Shown: positions 1-8,296 of the stretch, piece by piece
Layout of the letters: every line of letters starts with the position of its first letter
How positions within the stretch are numbered: position 1 is the first letter of the stretch
NCBI GenBank assembly: GCA_018287875.1
Contig: JAGVVL010000009.1
Coordinates: 496,001 to 560,000 of the forward strand
Reading direction: 5' to 3'
Source: Nigrospora sphaerica
Taxonomy: Eukaryota; Ascomycota; Sordariomycetes; Amphisphaeriales; Apiosporaceae
Length of the DNA: 64,000 nt
The notes under the pieces: generated by a model
Seen by the model: only the letters and a program-made list of their open reading frames with translations
Databases searched by the model: none
Told to the model about the DNA's origin: nothing
Program-made: the position numbers and the translations under genes

Positions 1-1566
1 GCAGCAGGGGGTGGAATTAAGCAGACCTCTCGAGATTACGGTATACCGAAGTCAACACTACAGAACCGAATTAAAGGTCATCAACCTAGACCCGAAGCCT
101 TCGCAGACCAACAGAGGCTCAGACCGGTCCAGGAAGAGTTACTTACGACTTGGATCCTGACCCAAGCTGCCCTTGGGCTTCCGCCTTCACACGCCCAAGT
201 CAAGGAGTTCGCCGAACGAATCCTCCGGGCTCAGGGCGACAGCGAGCCACTCGGAAAGAGGTGGCTGCAGGCCTTCCTACGCAGGAACCCAGCTGTACAG
301 GTCCAGAAGAGTCGATCCATTGACTCGCAGCGTGTTAATGGCGCCTCAGTCGAGGTAATTCGTCCATGGTTCCGATATCTTCAGCTGCCGGAGATCCAGA
401 GGGTGAAGCCGGCTAACCGCTACAACATGGATGAAGCAGGACTCCTAGAAGGTGCTGGATCGAACGGTCTAGTGATAGGAGGTTCCGAAAAACGCTCAGT
501 CCGAAAGAAACAGCCTGGTTCTCGTGCTTGGACGTCCTTCATTGAATGCATCTCCGCCCAGGGCCATGCCCTGCCCCCATTGGTCATTTTTAAGGGCAAG
601 ACGGTTCAACAGCAATGGTTCCCGGTCAATTTAAGCCAATTTGGAGGCTGGCAGTTCACTGCAACCGAAAATGGATGGGTTACAGACCAAACAGCGCTCG
701 AGTGGCTTGAGAAAGTCTTCATCCCGAATACCGCCCCCAGAGACCCTTCCGAGTACCGCCTACTTATTATGGACGGCCATGGAAGCCATACAACGACTGA
801 TTTCATGTTCGAATGCTTCTCCAACCGGATCTATCTTCTTTTTTTGCCCCCTCATACCTCTCACGTCCTCCAACCGCTCGATTTAGCCGTTTTCAGTGCT
901 TTGAAATCGGCGTACCGGAAAGAGCTCGGATTTCTAACTCAGCTAACGGACTCAACGGTAGTTGGCAAGCGAAATTTCCTTGCTTGCTATCAGAAGGCTC
1001 GTTTAGCCGGCCTTACTGGCCAGAATATCCGGAATGGGTGGAAAGCAGCCGGTCTCTGGCCAGTGAGTATAGCTAAACCGCTTTTAAGCCGGAATTTAGT
1101 TCAAAATACACACCAAACAACACCCGATACGACAAAATCGAAGCAATCCTACTCGAACAGGGTCTTATTAACACCTCCAAAAAGATCCCATACTTCTATA
1201 GTGGTTTGGTCGACTCCAAAGAAGACATCGGACTTCAAGGACCAAGTACAGCTTTCGAACCAGCTAGCAGAACACTCAACCACACAACGGCTACTCTTCC
1301 GGAAGATTCAAAAGGCCTTTGATGAGAAGAATGTCCAATTGGCTACTGCTCAAAGGCAGATTCAGGCTCTCGAAGCTAAGATTGAGACTATCAGACCAAG
1401 GAAGAGGAGGAAGGTAGATTTAAGCCCTAATTCGAAGTTCGCAAACATCGAAGACATCCACCGAGCTCAATTGGCGGTCGGGGAGGCTGAAAGTGGTCTA
1501 GATGAAGAGAGCGATAGCGAAAGCCTAAGTGAGGCTGGTTCTTGTATTCGAGTTATTATTAATTGA
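1..1566 (+). CDS. pogo-type DDE transposase, N-terminus cut by window edge
   Basis: This is an open frame of 521 codons with no stop from base 1 to TGA at 1564-1566. It encodes a cut-and-paste transposase of the pogo/Fot1 branch of Tc1/mariner, which acts in the nucleus on TA-flanked termini. The N-terminal part (about residues 1-30, KQTSRDYGIPKSTLQNRI) is a psq/CENP-B type helix-turn-helix. A second CENP-B-like DNA-binding segment follows to about residue 115. The DDE_1 catalytic core has D144 (NMDEAG), D258 (IMDGHGSH) and D294 (LQPLDLAVFS). The C-terminus is a basic coiled coil (about 430-480) with an acidic serine-rich tail. There are no internal stops and no RIP-like changes, so this copy looks young and may be intact apart from the missing start. 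Confidence 0.9.
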   Translation, partial: AAGGGIKQTSRDYGIPKSTLQNRIKGHQPRPEAFADQQRLRPVQEELLTTWILTQAALGLPPSHAQVKEFAERILRAQGDSEPLGKRWLQAFLRRNPAVQVQKSRSIDSQRVNGASVEVIRPWFRYLQLPEIQRVKPANRYNMDEAGLLEGAGSNGLVIGGSEKRSVRKKQPGSRAWTSFIECISAQGHALPPLVIFKGKTVQQQWFPVNLSQFGGWQFTATENGWVTDQTALEWLEKVFIPNTAPRDPSEYRLLIMDGHGSHTTTDFMFECFSNRIYLLFLPPHTSHVLQPLDLAVFSALKSAYRKELGFLTQLTDSTVVGKRNFLACYQKARLAGLTGQNIRNGWKAAGLWPVSIAKPLLSRNLVQNTHQTTPDTTKSKQSYSNRVLLTPPKRSHTSIVVWSTPKKTSDFKDQVQLSNQLAEHSTTQRLLFRKIQKAFDEKNVQLATAQRQIQALEAKIETIRPRKRRKVDLSPNSKFANIEDIHRAQLAVGEAESGLDEESDSESLSEAGSCIRVIIN

Positions 1567-1661
1567 GGCTGCATGTGAAGTTCTGTTGATAGGGTTGGTT
1601 TTGAGCGTGGTTTTTTGGGGGGCCCAAATGTGGGGGGGGCCCAAATGGGGGTCCTCGAACT
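1..1661 (+). mobile_element. pogo/Fot1-type DNA transposon (pogo-1), 5' end outside window
   Basis: The transposase frame runs from the window edge to 1566. After it comes a G-rich 3' terminal segment ending in gtcctcgaact at 1661, followed by TA. The rc of this end (taagttcgaggaccccc...) resembles the termini of the two other pogo copies here (29650-31576 and 41493-42525, which start agttgga/agttagc after TA). The sequence right of the TA is LINE-A sequence that continues uninterrupted in the copy at 25631, so this element sits inside a LINE at a TA dinucleotide. Confidence 0.8.
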
Positions 1662-2652
1662 TAAATAAACCCCGCCAGCAGTCGGGCCAAAGACACGTCC
1701 GACAGGCCTACGAGGCGATGCGGAGGCTACGAAGAGAGGGAAGCAGCATCACTATTACTTGGTTCCCAACAGACGAATGCGACGAACGCATAGACCTGGC
1801 AAAGAAGGAAGCGAAAATTTCGACACGTCTGGGCGCTAGTCCGCCGACACCGATATCCGGAGCACGATCGACAATCCTGAACAATGCGTGGCGCGAGAAG
1901 ATGCCGTCGAACAGGCTACCAGAAGACGTCGGAAAATACTCGAAAAAGATCGATACAGCATTACCAGGCAAACACACGAGAACACTATACGACCCCCTCT
2001 CCTCGAAAGAAGCAAGCGTACTCGCCCAGCTGCGGACGGGGATGGCCAGGTTAAACGCATACCTCCACCGAATCGAGGTAGCGCCGTCCGACCTGTGCGC
2101 CTGCGGACAAGCAAGAGAAACGGTAGACCACTTCCTCTTCCGATGCCACCAATGGATAGAACATCGACGAGACATGCTACAATACACCGAGACCCATCGA
2201 AGCAACCTCTCTTTTTACCTAGGAGGGAGGTCCGCATCCGATGACCGATTCTGGACCCCGGACATGGACGCCGTTCGGGCCACCATACGATTCGCTATGG
2301 CTACAGGCCGACTTGACGCGCAACAGCCCGTAAGGGAAGCGCACTGAGAATACAGCAGCCTACAACTTAACTAACAGCCACTATTACCCCGTGCCTCCAA
2401 ACGCAGGCGCCGCTTCAGCTGCCGAAGATAGGATGCTGGACACTTAAAGAAAGGCCTTTAAGCTAGCTTGCGCAGACATACAGGACTGAAACATGGGGAT
2501 TTGGTCAGCAGAGGAACGGCAGAAAGGGAAGACAGGCCAAAAGAGGATCATGTAAGGGCTTTGGGTGACAAGAGAAGTGTCAGCAGTGTAAGCACAGCAG
2601 CGATAGTTGCCCTTTCGGCTCCGCCGCCCGGGCGTCAATAAATTGTGTGTGT
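1662..2652 (+). mobile_element. LINE family A, 3' part of a copy interrupted by pogo-1
   Basis: From 1662 the sequence matches 25632-26622 almost base for base, estimated 98% or more. The match includes the 3' UTR and the final gtcaataaattgtgtgtg tail. The left limit is the TA at which pogo-1 inserted, so this is an interrupted element rather than a 5'-truncated one. The rest of the LINE should lie left of the window. The 3' tail is a short (GT)n run. The 3' target-site duplication cannot be tested without the left end. Confidence 0.85.
1664..2347 (+). pseudogene. C-terminal fragment of LINE-A ORF2 (degenerate RNase H region and zinc finger)
   Basis: This is an open frame of about 227 codons ending in TGA at 2345-2347. 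It covers the end of the RNase H-like domain (ITITWFPTDECDERIDLAKK) and a C-terminal cysteine-histidine motif CACGQARETVDHFLFRCHQW, which is typical at the ends of fungal LINE ORF2 proteins. The frame stays open through the C-run near 1995, where the full-length copy at 25972 has lost one C. This copy therefore preserves the ancestral frame. The upstream codons 1529-1663, in the same frame, belong to pogo-1 and are fortuitous. Confidence 0.8.
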
Positions 2653-4320
2653 ACCAACATTGACCCCGTCGCAGCATTCACCTGTGCAGTATTCACCTGT
2701 GCAGCTTTCATCTGTACAGCTTCTGTCATAGTAGTTTCTGTCCGTGGCAACATCCACTCCGCTGTAGTTCTGCCCTGCCGTTCTTGGCTCGTTCTTGCTG
2801 TTCTCTTGTATCCCACCGCTACTTTGGTTGAAGTACCTACGGAATATCTTTGCTGGCCTGATCTATACCCAGCTCCACAGGATGAGCGTATGTATTGAAT
2901 CGGTTCCTATATGAATCTTTGACTAGACGCCCGTCAGGCCACTTTTTATCATCCTTGGAGAATTTCCAGGTCATATGTACCATTGAGCAGATGCAGAAGA
3001 CGTGCCAATATGGCGCGGATAGAAAAGGAGGAGGCGGATATGATTGTCGGGAACTGCGGTGAAGTCTCTTCGCGAACTTCTGGCGGAAGAATGGTACGTT
3101 CCGGAACGAGTGCGGAACGCTGATACGGGCATAAACAAGAGTGATCGAGGCAAAGCAGAAGCCGACGAAGCCGATGCCGGCAAAGTAGGCACCAGCCGAA
3201 TAGAGGCCACCCAAAGCAAGAAGTAGTACGAACTAGAAACAGATGAAGTACAAGCAGACGGAGCGAAAGCAGCGGGAGCGGAAGCCGACAAAATAAAAAG
3301 GTGGAGTACGCCAGATATGCTGCGCGCCCATGAGGAAGGACGCACACCTAGAAGTGGTACTGGCCCCCAGCGGCCGTACTCTTTCCAGAGCACCAAATAC
3401 AGCTAGCCATAGCCGAAAAGGAGGCGTCACAATGGGCCCGATCCAGAAAGGCCATCGCCAAACAAGCCGAACGTGGAAATGCAATAAAACGAGCAGGGAC
3501 CCGACGAGGCAAAGACAGACAGGACAGAAGCAAATGAATCTGAAGAAGACGAGGCTGAAGCCGATGGGATAGAAGCAGGTGGGGCAAGATATAGGAGCGC
3601 AGAAGAAGGAAGCAGATCATGCAGTCAGGATCAAGCAAGCCCTGTACAGCCATGGCCTGGGGAAAAGAAGTTAACTCAGAAGTGATGCAAGGCTATATCG
3701 GCCAAATAGAGGCAGATGTGAACAGGGCGGACCGAAAGCTGCTGCACAGTCCATTTCCGACCCGTTGAGGAAAGAATGGTACGTTTTGGTCCGAGCGCCG
3801 AAAGCTTTTACTGATACAGATATGGTACTAAGATGAAGAAAAAAGTGAATGAAGTAGGAAAAGTCGAATATGTGAGATTTAGTCGCCGTCCACACGAAAC
3901 GAAGGCGGGCCAGAAGTAGGATAAAGTCATATCTGCATTTGTCGTAAGTGCGTCAAACCCCGCCAAAGAGAACCAGAGAACACGGGTCAAAATAGACCCG
4001 ATCCAGGAGAGCCACAGCCGAACCGGGAGGGTCGTGCTGGGGTGTGGATCGGGAGTTGGCGTCGGACAAGGTGCAACGTACAACTAGACGCGAGAAGCAT
4101 ACCTAGCTGTGCGCAGGTTGCCAGAAGAGACGCAATGCCAATCATGGTACGCGACTGGTTGACGTACGATGAGCCCAAACGGGAGCGTACATACAACGGT
4201 ATAAGTTAGCATAAGCGGAGCGACACAGAATAGGCTGTAGGCAGCAGTGCAGACTGCGACATTTACAGACACGCGCGAAGCGACCTGGTTCCAGCGGCTA
4301 CTAGCCTTCAGGAACATCTA
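2653..4320. repeat. Diverged non-coding repeat family (copies also at 17.1-18.4 kb)
   Basis: No convincing gene is visible. Two diverged units lie at about 3050-3470 and 3725-4030. Both contain gaggaaagaatggtacgtt-like and gacccgatccag-like blocks. The stretch 3710-3790 aligns with 17730-17810 (cagat.tg..agg..ggaccga.a.ctgctgcaca.tcc). An inverted piece is at 18320-18360. Identity is about 70-80% by eye. The family is unrecognised, and the short open frames in it do not agree between copies. Confidence 0.5.
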
Positions 4321-4651
4321 GGGCGCCATTTAACGATCTATTGACTCGTGGAAAGGAAGGAATTGAAGGTTACGAGAAGCTCAGAACGATACAGGTGCGT
4401 GGCTTAATTGCACGTATAATGTAATCAACCGGCATATCAAGGATTCGGTTTACGAAGAGGGACAGCATCGTTATTCAGTGGTCACTAGGGCTTTGTAGCA
4501 GGTAGGAGACTTAACGAGTGAGACGTACACTCCGATTAGCGAACCAATACAGCAAGCAGATTCTGCATGTATAATTTCAGATTTGCCTTAAAAACTATAT
4601 GGAGACGCATCCGGAGTTCATTTTTCGGCACTATTAGGAACGTTCTAAGAC
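4321..4651. other. Intergenic stretch, nothing recognised
   Basis: About 330 bases with no open frame resembling a protein, no tRNA fold and no repeat shared with the rest of the window. Confidence 0.4.
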
Positions 4652-5329
4652 CTAATGCTGCGGTCTGTACCTGTGCATGCACATCAACTCCAGCAGTTCC
4701 ACCAACTGCGTTGGGTGTATTTCGTAAAACTCGCGGGCCCTCTCCTGCGCAACCTCCTGTCCTTCGAATACCGCGACCACTTTCCGATAGGGTTCGACTG
4801 TGTCATGCCTCGCCACAGCGTATTCCTTCGCGAGCTTCCGGCCTTTAGTGATGACACTTGAGAAGTCCACTGGAGTAGCAAGAATGGCTCCAGCCATATC
4901 AGTGTATTTGGCGTCGATTAATTCCAATTGTGAGACCATTAGGCTTTCAGTGTACTTCATGATATCTGTAGGCATGCTGGCGACTTCGTTCGCCATGTTG
5001 TCCCTGGGGTCATGCTCTCTGGCGGAACTCGGGCGTTTAGGTCGTCTTTGCTCGATGTCATCATCGGCCTTGCGCTTAGACCTGGGTTGCGCATGCCTGG
5101 TTCCGGCACGCTGCTGTGGATTGCAAAGATCTCTAGATTCAGGAAGACCGTCGCACAAGATTCCGGAGAGCGGCTTGGAAGCGCCTTCGTCTCTGTTATT
5201 GTAGGTGCTGTGGGCTTGTGTACGTTGTAGAGCAGACTGGTTGGAATTCCGAAGGACTTGTGAAGAGGACACTGAATCCGTATCCTCTCCCTCAAATACG
5301 TCCCATTGCGGAGCTTCTGGCGAGTCCAT
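4652..5329 (-). CDS. Hypothetical fungal protein, about 225 aa
   Basis: An uninterrupted frame starts at ATG 5329 (MDSPEAPQWDVFEG). The frame is open further upstream, but that part reads into the TRIM element at 5366-5760, so the inner ATG is preferred. The N-terminal half is acidic and Ser/Gln-rich. The middle (about 90-120) is strongly basic (SKRKADDDIEQRRPKRP) and could be a nuclear localisation signal. The C-terminal half (about 125-225) looks alpha-helical, with MKYTESLMVSQLELIDAKY and DTVEPYRKVVAVFEGQEVAQ. No family is recognised. Amino-acid composition and the absence of stops over 225 codons argue for a real lineage-specific gene. The TRIM lies 37 bp upstream of the start codon and may affect its transcription. 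Confidence 0.5.
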   Translation of the reverse strand: MDSPEAPQWDVFEGEDTDSVSSSQVLRNSNQSALQRTQAHSTYNNRDEGASKPLSGILCDGLPESRDLCNPQQRAGTRHAQPRSKRKADDDIEQRRPKRPSSAREHDPRDNMANEVASMPTDIMKYTESLMVSQLELIDAKYTDMAGAILATPVDFSSVITKGRKLAKEYAVARHDTVEPYRKVVAVFEGQEVAQERAREFYEIHPTQLVELLELMCMHRYRPQH

Positions 5330-5365
5330 ATCAGAGTAGGAGTGGCGGAAGACAATGAATGGAAG

Positions 5366-5760
5366 TGTCGCATATAAGGCGCAGTTACTGCAAGGCAATT
5401 AACGGGTCCGTTTTTTGTGCCACAGTTATGAGCCCGGTTCGCGCTTGGCAAGATGCCGCAGTGGTAGTGGTTGCGCTTCTCCTCACGCACACGCACACCA
5501 GCCATCCTTGTCTAGTGGAATTCATGGCCCCACTAGACGATTCGGCGACCGAACAGTCAAAAGGACTGACCTTAGGCCGATTGCGGTAAAGGTAGACTAC
5601 TGAGAAGCAATAAGGTCTCGAGTTCAGATCCTACTGAAAGCGCCCTCATAAGGAGGGCCCAGGAGCTCTAGAAGCTCACCGTCAGTAAGATCTGGGGGGT
5701 GTGTCGCATATAAGGCGCAGTTACTGCAAGGCAATTAACGGGTCCGTTTTTTGTGCCACA
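5366..5760 (+). mobile_element. TRIM (terminal-repeat retrotransposon in miniature), 395 bp
   Basis: Two identical 59-bp terminal direct repeats, 5366-5424 and 5702-5760, each begin TG and end CA. They enclose 277 bp with no coding capacity. A perfect 5-bp target duplication, ggaag, flanks the unit at 5361-5365 and 5761-5765. A primer-binding site matching the initiator tRNA(Met) anticodon region follows the left repeat, and a purine tract (ctggggggtg) precedes the right repeat. Identical terminal repeats imply recent insertion. It must have been mobilised by an autonomous copia-like element elsewhere. Confidence 0.85.
5426..5444 (+). promoter_or_regulatory. Primer-binding site of the TRIM, half initiator-tRNA(Met) type
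   Basis: The bases ttatgagcccggttcgcgc follow the left terminal repeat after one base. Their rc contains the initiator tRNA(Met) D-stem to anticodon stretch (GCGCG..CCGGGCTCATAA). Copia-type elements such as Drosophila copia and yeast Ty5 prime from this internal, cleaved half-tRNA rather than from the tRNA 3' end. Confidence 0.7.
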
Positions 5761-5847
5761 GGAAGGGAGTAGCAGAGTAAGTAATGGTGGACGTGGAATG
5801 GAATGTAAAGAGGGAGACAAAGACTGCCGCCGGTTGGGTGGCACCAC

Positions 5848-5863
5848 GGGGTATATATACCCC
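5848..5863. other. 16-bp perfect palindrome ggggtatatatacccc
   Basis: A perfect inverted repeat with an alternating TA core lies in otherwise non-coding DNA between the TRIM and the copia relic. It could be a TATA-like promoter element or chance. No gene is close enough to decide. Confidence 0.3.
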
Positions 5864-6239
5864 CGGAGCAGGTGGATCCCAGGTGTCCCCCAAGCGGAAG
5901 CCAGCAATAGCACACATGCTAGACACGTTGTAGATGCTCCAACCGATCCTCCAGTACCGCTTTTATCCGAGCGGTCATTACATGAGTCATTTCTGCATGA
6001 CCTTTGCAACCATACCCAGCCCCTGGTTATGTTCTCACCGGGAGCTTTGCTATTCTGATAGCAGGGCGCCGGCGGCCTGGAGTATCTGATTGAGTGCATG
6101 CATGAAAACGGAACTACGCGGCGGGTCTCAAGCTACTCCTGAGTAGCAACTTGTACGCTGTATGCCAGTACTTTGCTAGAGACATGCATTCTTACCTGGG
6201 TGGCACGCGTGTGTGCACCCTATCGGCGCTCAGTGGACA

Positions 6240-7291
6240 TGACTCATGTCAGGAGGCTTGTCATAGCTTGGGGTGTTCTCCGTGGACGACTTTCTTGTCT
6301 GCAGTCACCCCGAGCGCCGAAGAAAGGCAGACCAGCTCATAGAGGCCCTCAAAGGCATCTACGAGCTAAAAGACTAAGGGGATGTCCAATAATACCTTAG
6401 GGTCAGGGTCCTCATAGAGCGTCAGAACAAACTGCTCTAGCTGTACCATGACGCGTACCTAGAGAAGATAGCCTCGAGATTCGGACTTTGTGAAGGCCGA
6501 GCACCAGCGACGCCCCTGCTACAGACGGACCTTCAGACGCCCTCGGGGGTGACGGCACCAAAACACAGGATCGAGACGTTTCAAGAGCGCGTCGGACGTA
6601 TCATGTACAGCGCAATTATGGTCAGGCCAGACGTTGCCTTCGCAGCGTCTCAGGTATCTCGTCACCTCACGAACCCCTCTCGGGAGCTTCTCGAGGCATC
6701 AGATTAGTGTATTTGCTATGCCTATAGCACCAGATATGTGACCATACACAATGGCAAGCCAGCACTGCTAAAAGAACTCCAGCAAGGAGCGCCACAAGCC
6801 ATTGTCATCTCGTCGGACGCGTCGTTCGCACATGATCCAGACACCAGGCGCTCCCCGCATGGCTACTTGATCCAACTGTTTGGCGGCCCAATTATTTGGA
6901 AGGCAAGCCGACAAGCTACGGTCACCACGTCAACCACGGAAGCGGAACTTCTAGCACCCAGCGAAACCGCCAAGGAAACTATTGCACTGCAAAGGTTCTT
7001 CGGGGCGATACAGCTAGTGCTCGAAACTCAGTTCAGCATAGGCTGTGACAACCAACGGACCATCCGCCTGGTTGTCGGTAGCGCGGAAAGGATATCCACG
7101 AAACTAATACGCCACGTGGACATCCATAACCTGTGGCTACGCCAGGAGCATGCCAAGGGACATCTCCAGCTAACCTACGTGCCCACAGCCGATATGCCCG
7201 CTGACGGGCTAACGAAAGACCTCTCCAGATCAAAGTTCGAACACTTCAGAAGCCTCCTCAACCTACAGGACATGCATACGACAAGCAATTG
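6240..7291 (+). pseudogene. Ty1/copia pol relic: reverse transcriptase C-terminal half and RNase H
   Basis: In frame with 6738, the stretch 6282-6720 reads as copia RT: VDDFLVCSHPERRRKADQL (the YVDD box with Y changed), then KGIYELKD, HDAYLEKIASRFG and RPDVAFAASQVSRHLTNPS. It is broken by several stops, for example TAG at 6705-6707. From 6738 to 7291 the frame is open for 184 codons and encodes the Ty1-type RNase H domain: first Asp in SSDASFAHDPDTRRSPHGYL, Glu in STTEAELL, third Asp in GCDNQ, and the C-terminal YVPTADMPADGLTKDLSR. Gag, protease, integrase and LTRs are missing. This is a fragment of an old insertion with an unusually well kept RNase H end. Confidence 0.85.
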
Positions 7292-7770
7292 AAAGAGCAT
7301 GAGAAGGCCGATTCAAGACGTCAATTCATGGGCAGGGCCCGGGATTTTGATTGGGTACTCGCCAGGCTGTCCAGCAGGCAAAAGTTCAAAAATAACACAA
7401 CAAAAAAACACAAGGGGGCCTCATCAGCTACGTTGACAATTTCAGGTCAGGAAGCAGTCCAACTGCCTCCTGAGGGAGTGTGTCGCGCCATGAGGGCATT
7501 CCCAACCTGTCAACCACTGGTACATGTCAACCAGCGACAGCGGCCAGCGCAGCTTCCAGCCGGTCTTGATCCATAGAAGAAAAGCTAAAGGATATGGCGG
7601 AAGCCCATGAGTCTGATGATCTTAACCTCATATTCAGAGGCTTTCTGTGAGCCTAAATAATCGCGAGTGACGGTCGAAGCGGCATCGTGAAACACCTCTG
7701 AAAATGGTGGCGCGTAGAGGGGCTGGTGAGCAGAGGGGGGCTGACTTTACCCATTTCACTTCAGCTTCTC
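7292..7770. other. Intergenic stretch, no gene recognised
   Basis: Between the copia relic and the decayed repeat copy there is no coding-like frame. A short A-rich tract lies at about 7393-7412. Confidence 0.4.
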
Positions 7771-7774
7771 CGTG

Positions 7775-8245
7775 CGGCCCTTGTCCTTAACAGATACCTG
7801 TTCAAGACTGAGGTGCACGTCGTGCCAGACTGCCTTTCCCTGTGTACGTCTTTTCGCTCATTTGAGTGGCTTCTCTCGGGTTGAGTCTGTTGCTTCCTCT
7901 TCTGGAGCTTATCTTTTACGAGGCCTTGGGAGACTCTGGGCTGCCTTTCTTCGTCAGTATCTCGCAGTGCTTCACTGTCGCCCCGAGGCCTGAGAAGATT
8001 CGAAAGTGAGCTGGAGTGCCTCTGCCCCAGCTAGCTCCTGCATAGCTTCCAGATGTGGGCTTCTCGCGTCAAACAGATGCGATGAGTTCGGTGACCTGTG
8101 CATATCACCGGAGAAGAAGAACCTAGTATTAGGAGTCCATAGAAGGCTGCCACTGTCTCCTCGTTGATAGGGGAGATGGATTACTCATGGTTGGCCATGA
8201 AGAGTTCCTCTAACAACGTATCAAGAAGGCAAACGTTTCATTAGA
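7775..8245 (-). pseudogene. Decayed third copy of the repeat unit of the neighbouring 586-aa gene
   Basis: On the minus strand this stretch is collinear with the two repeat units inside the gene at 8297-10057. The block gggctgcctttcttcgtcag at 7939-7958 matches gggctgcctctcctcgtcga (8729 on) and gggctgtctctcctcgttag (9431 on). The blocks around 8060-8110 and 8120-8170 match about 8860-8920 and 8920-8970. Identity is about 70% by eye. It has frameshifts and stops and no open frame. It lies just beyond the stop codon of the intact gene, which suggests an ancestral tandem array of the unit. Confidence 0.6.
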
Positions 8246-8296
8246 AGCACTCAATCTATAGTCCCTATTGCTGTATTCTGTCCGGATGCCCCAAAA

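Noticed and set aside
1529..1663. N-terminal extension of the LINE-A fragment frame
   Set aside because: These codons are pogo-1 sequence and its terminus; the frame match is accidental.
5600..5660. Possible tRNA or tRNA-derived SINE (gagttcagatcc B-box-like)
   Set aside because: No T-stem pairing and no A box at the right distance; the stretch lies inside the TRIM interior.
5365..5761. Exact direct repeat as a duplicated promoter
   Set aside because: The 5-bp TSD, TG...CA ends, PBS and purine tract fit a TRIM much better than a promoter duplication.
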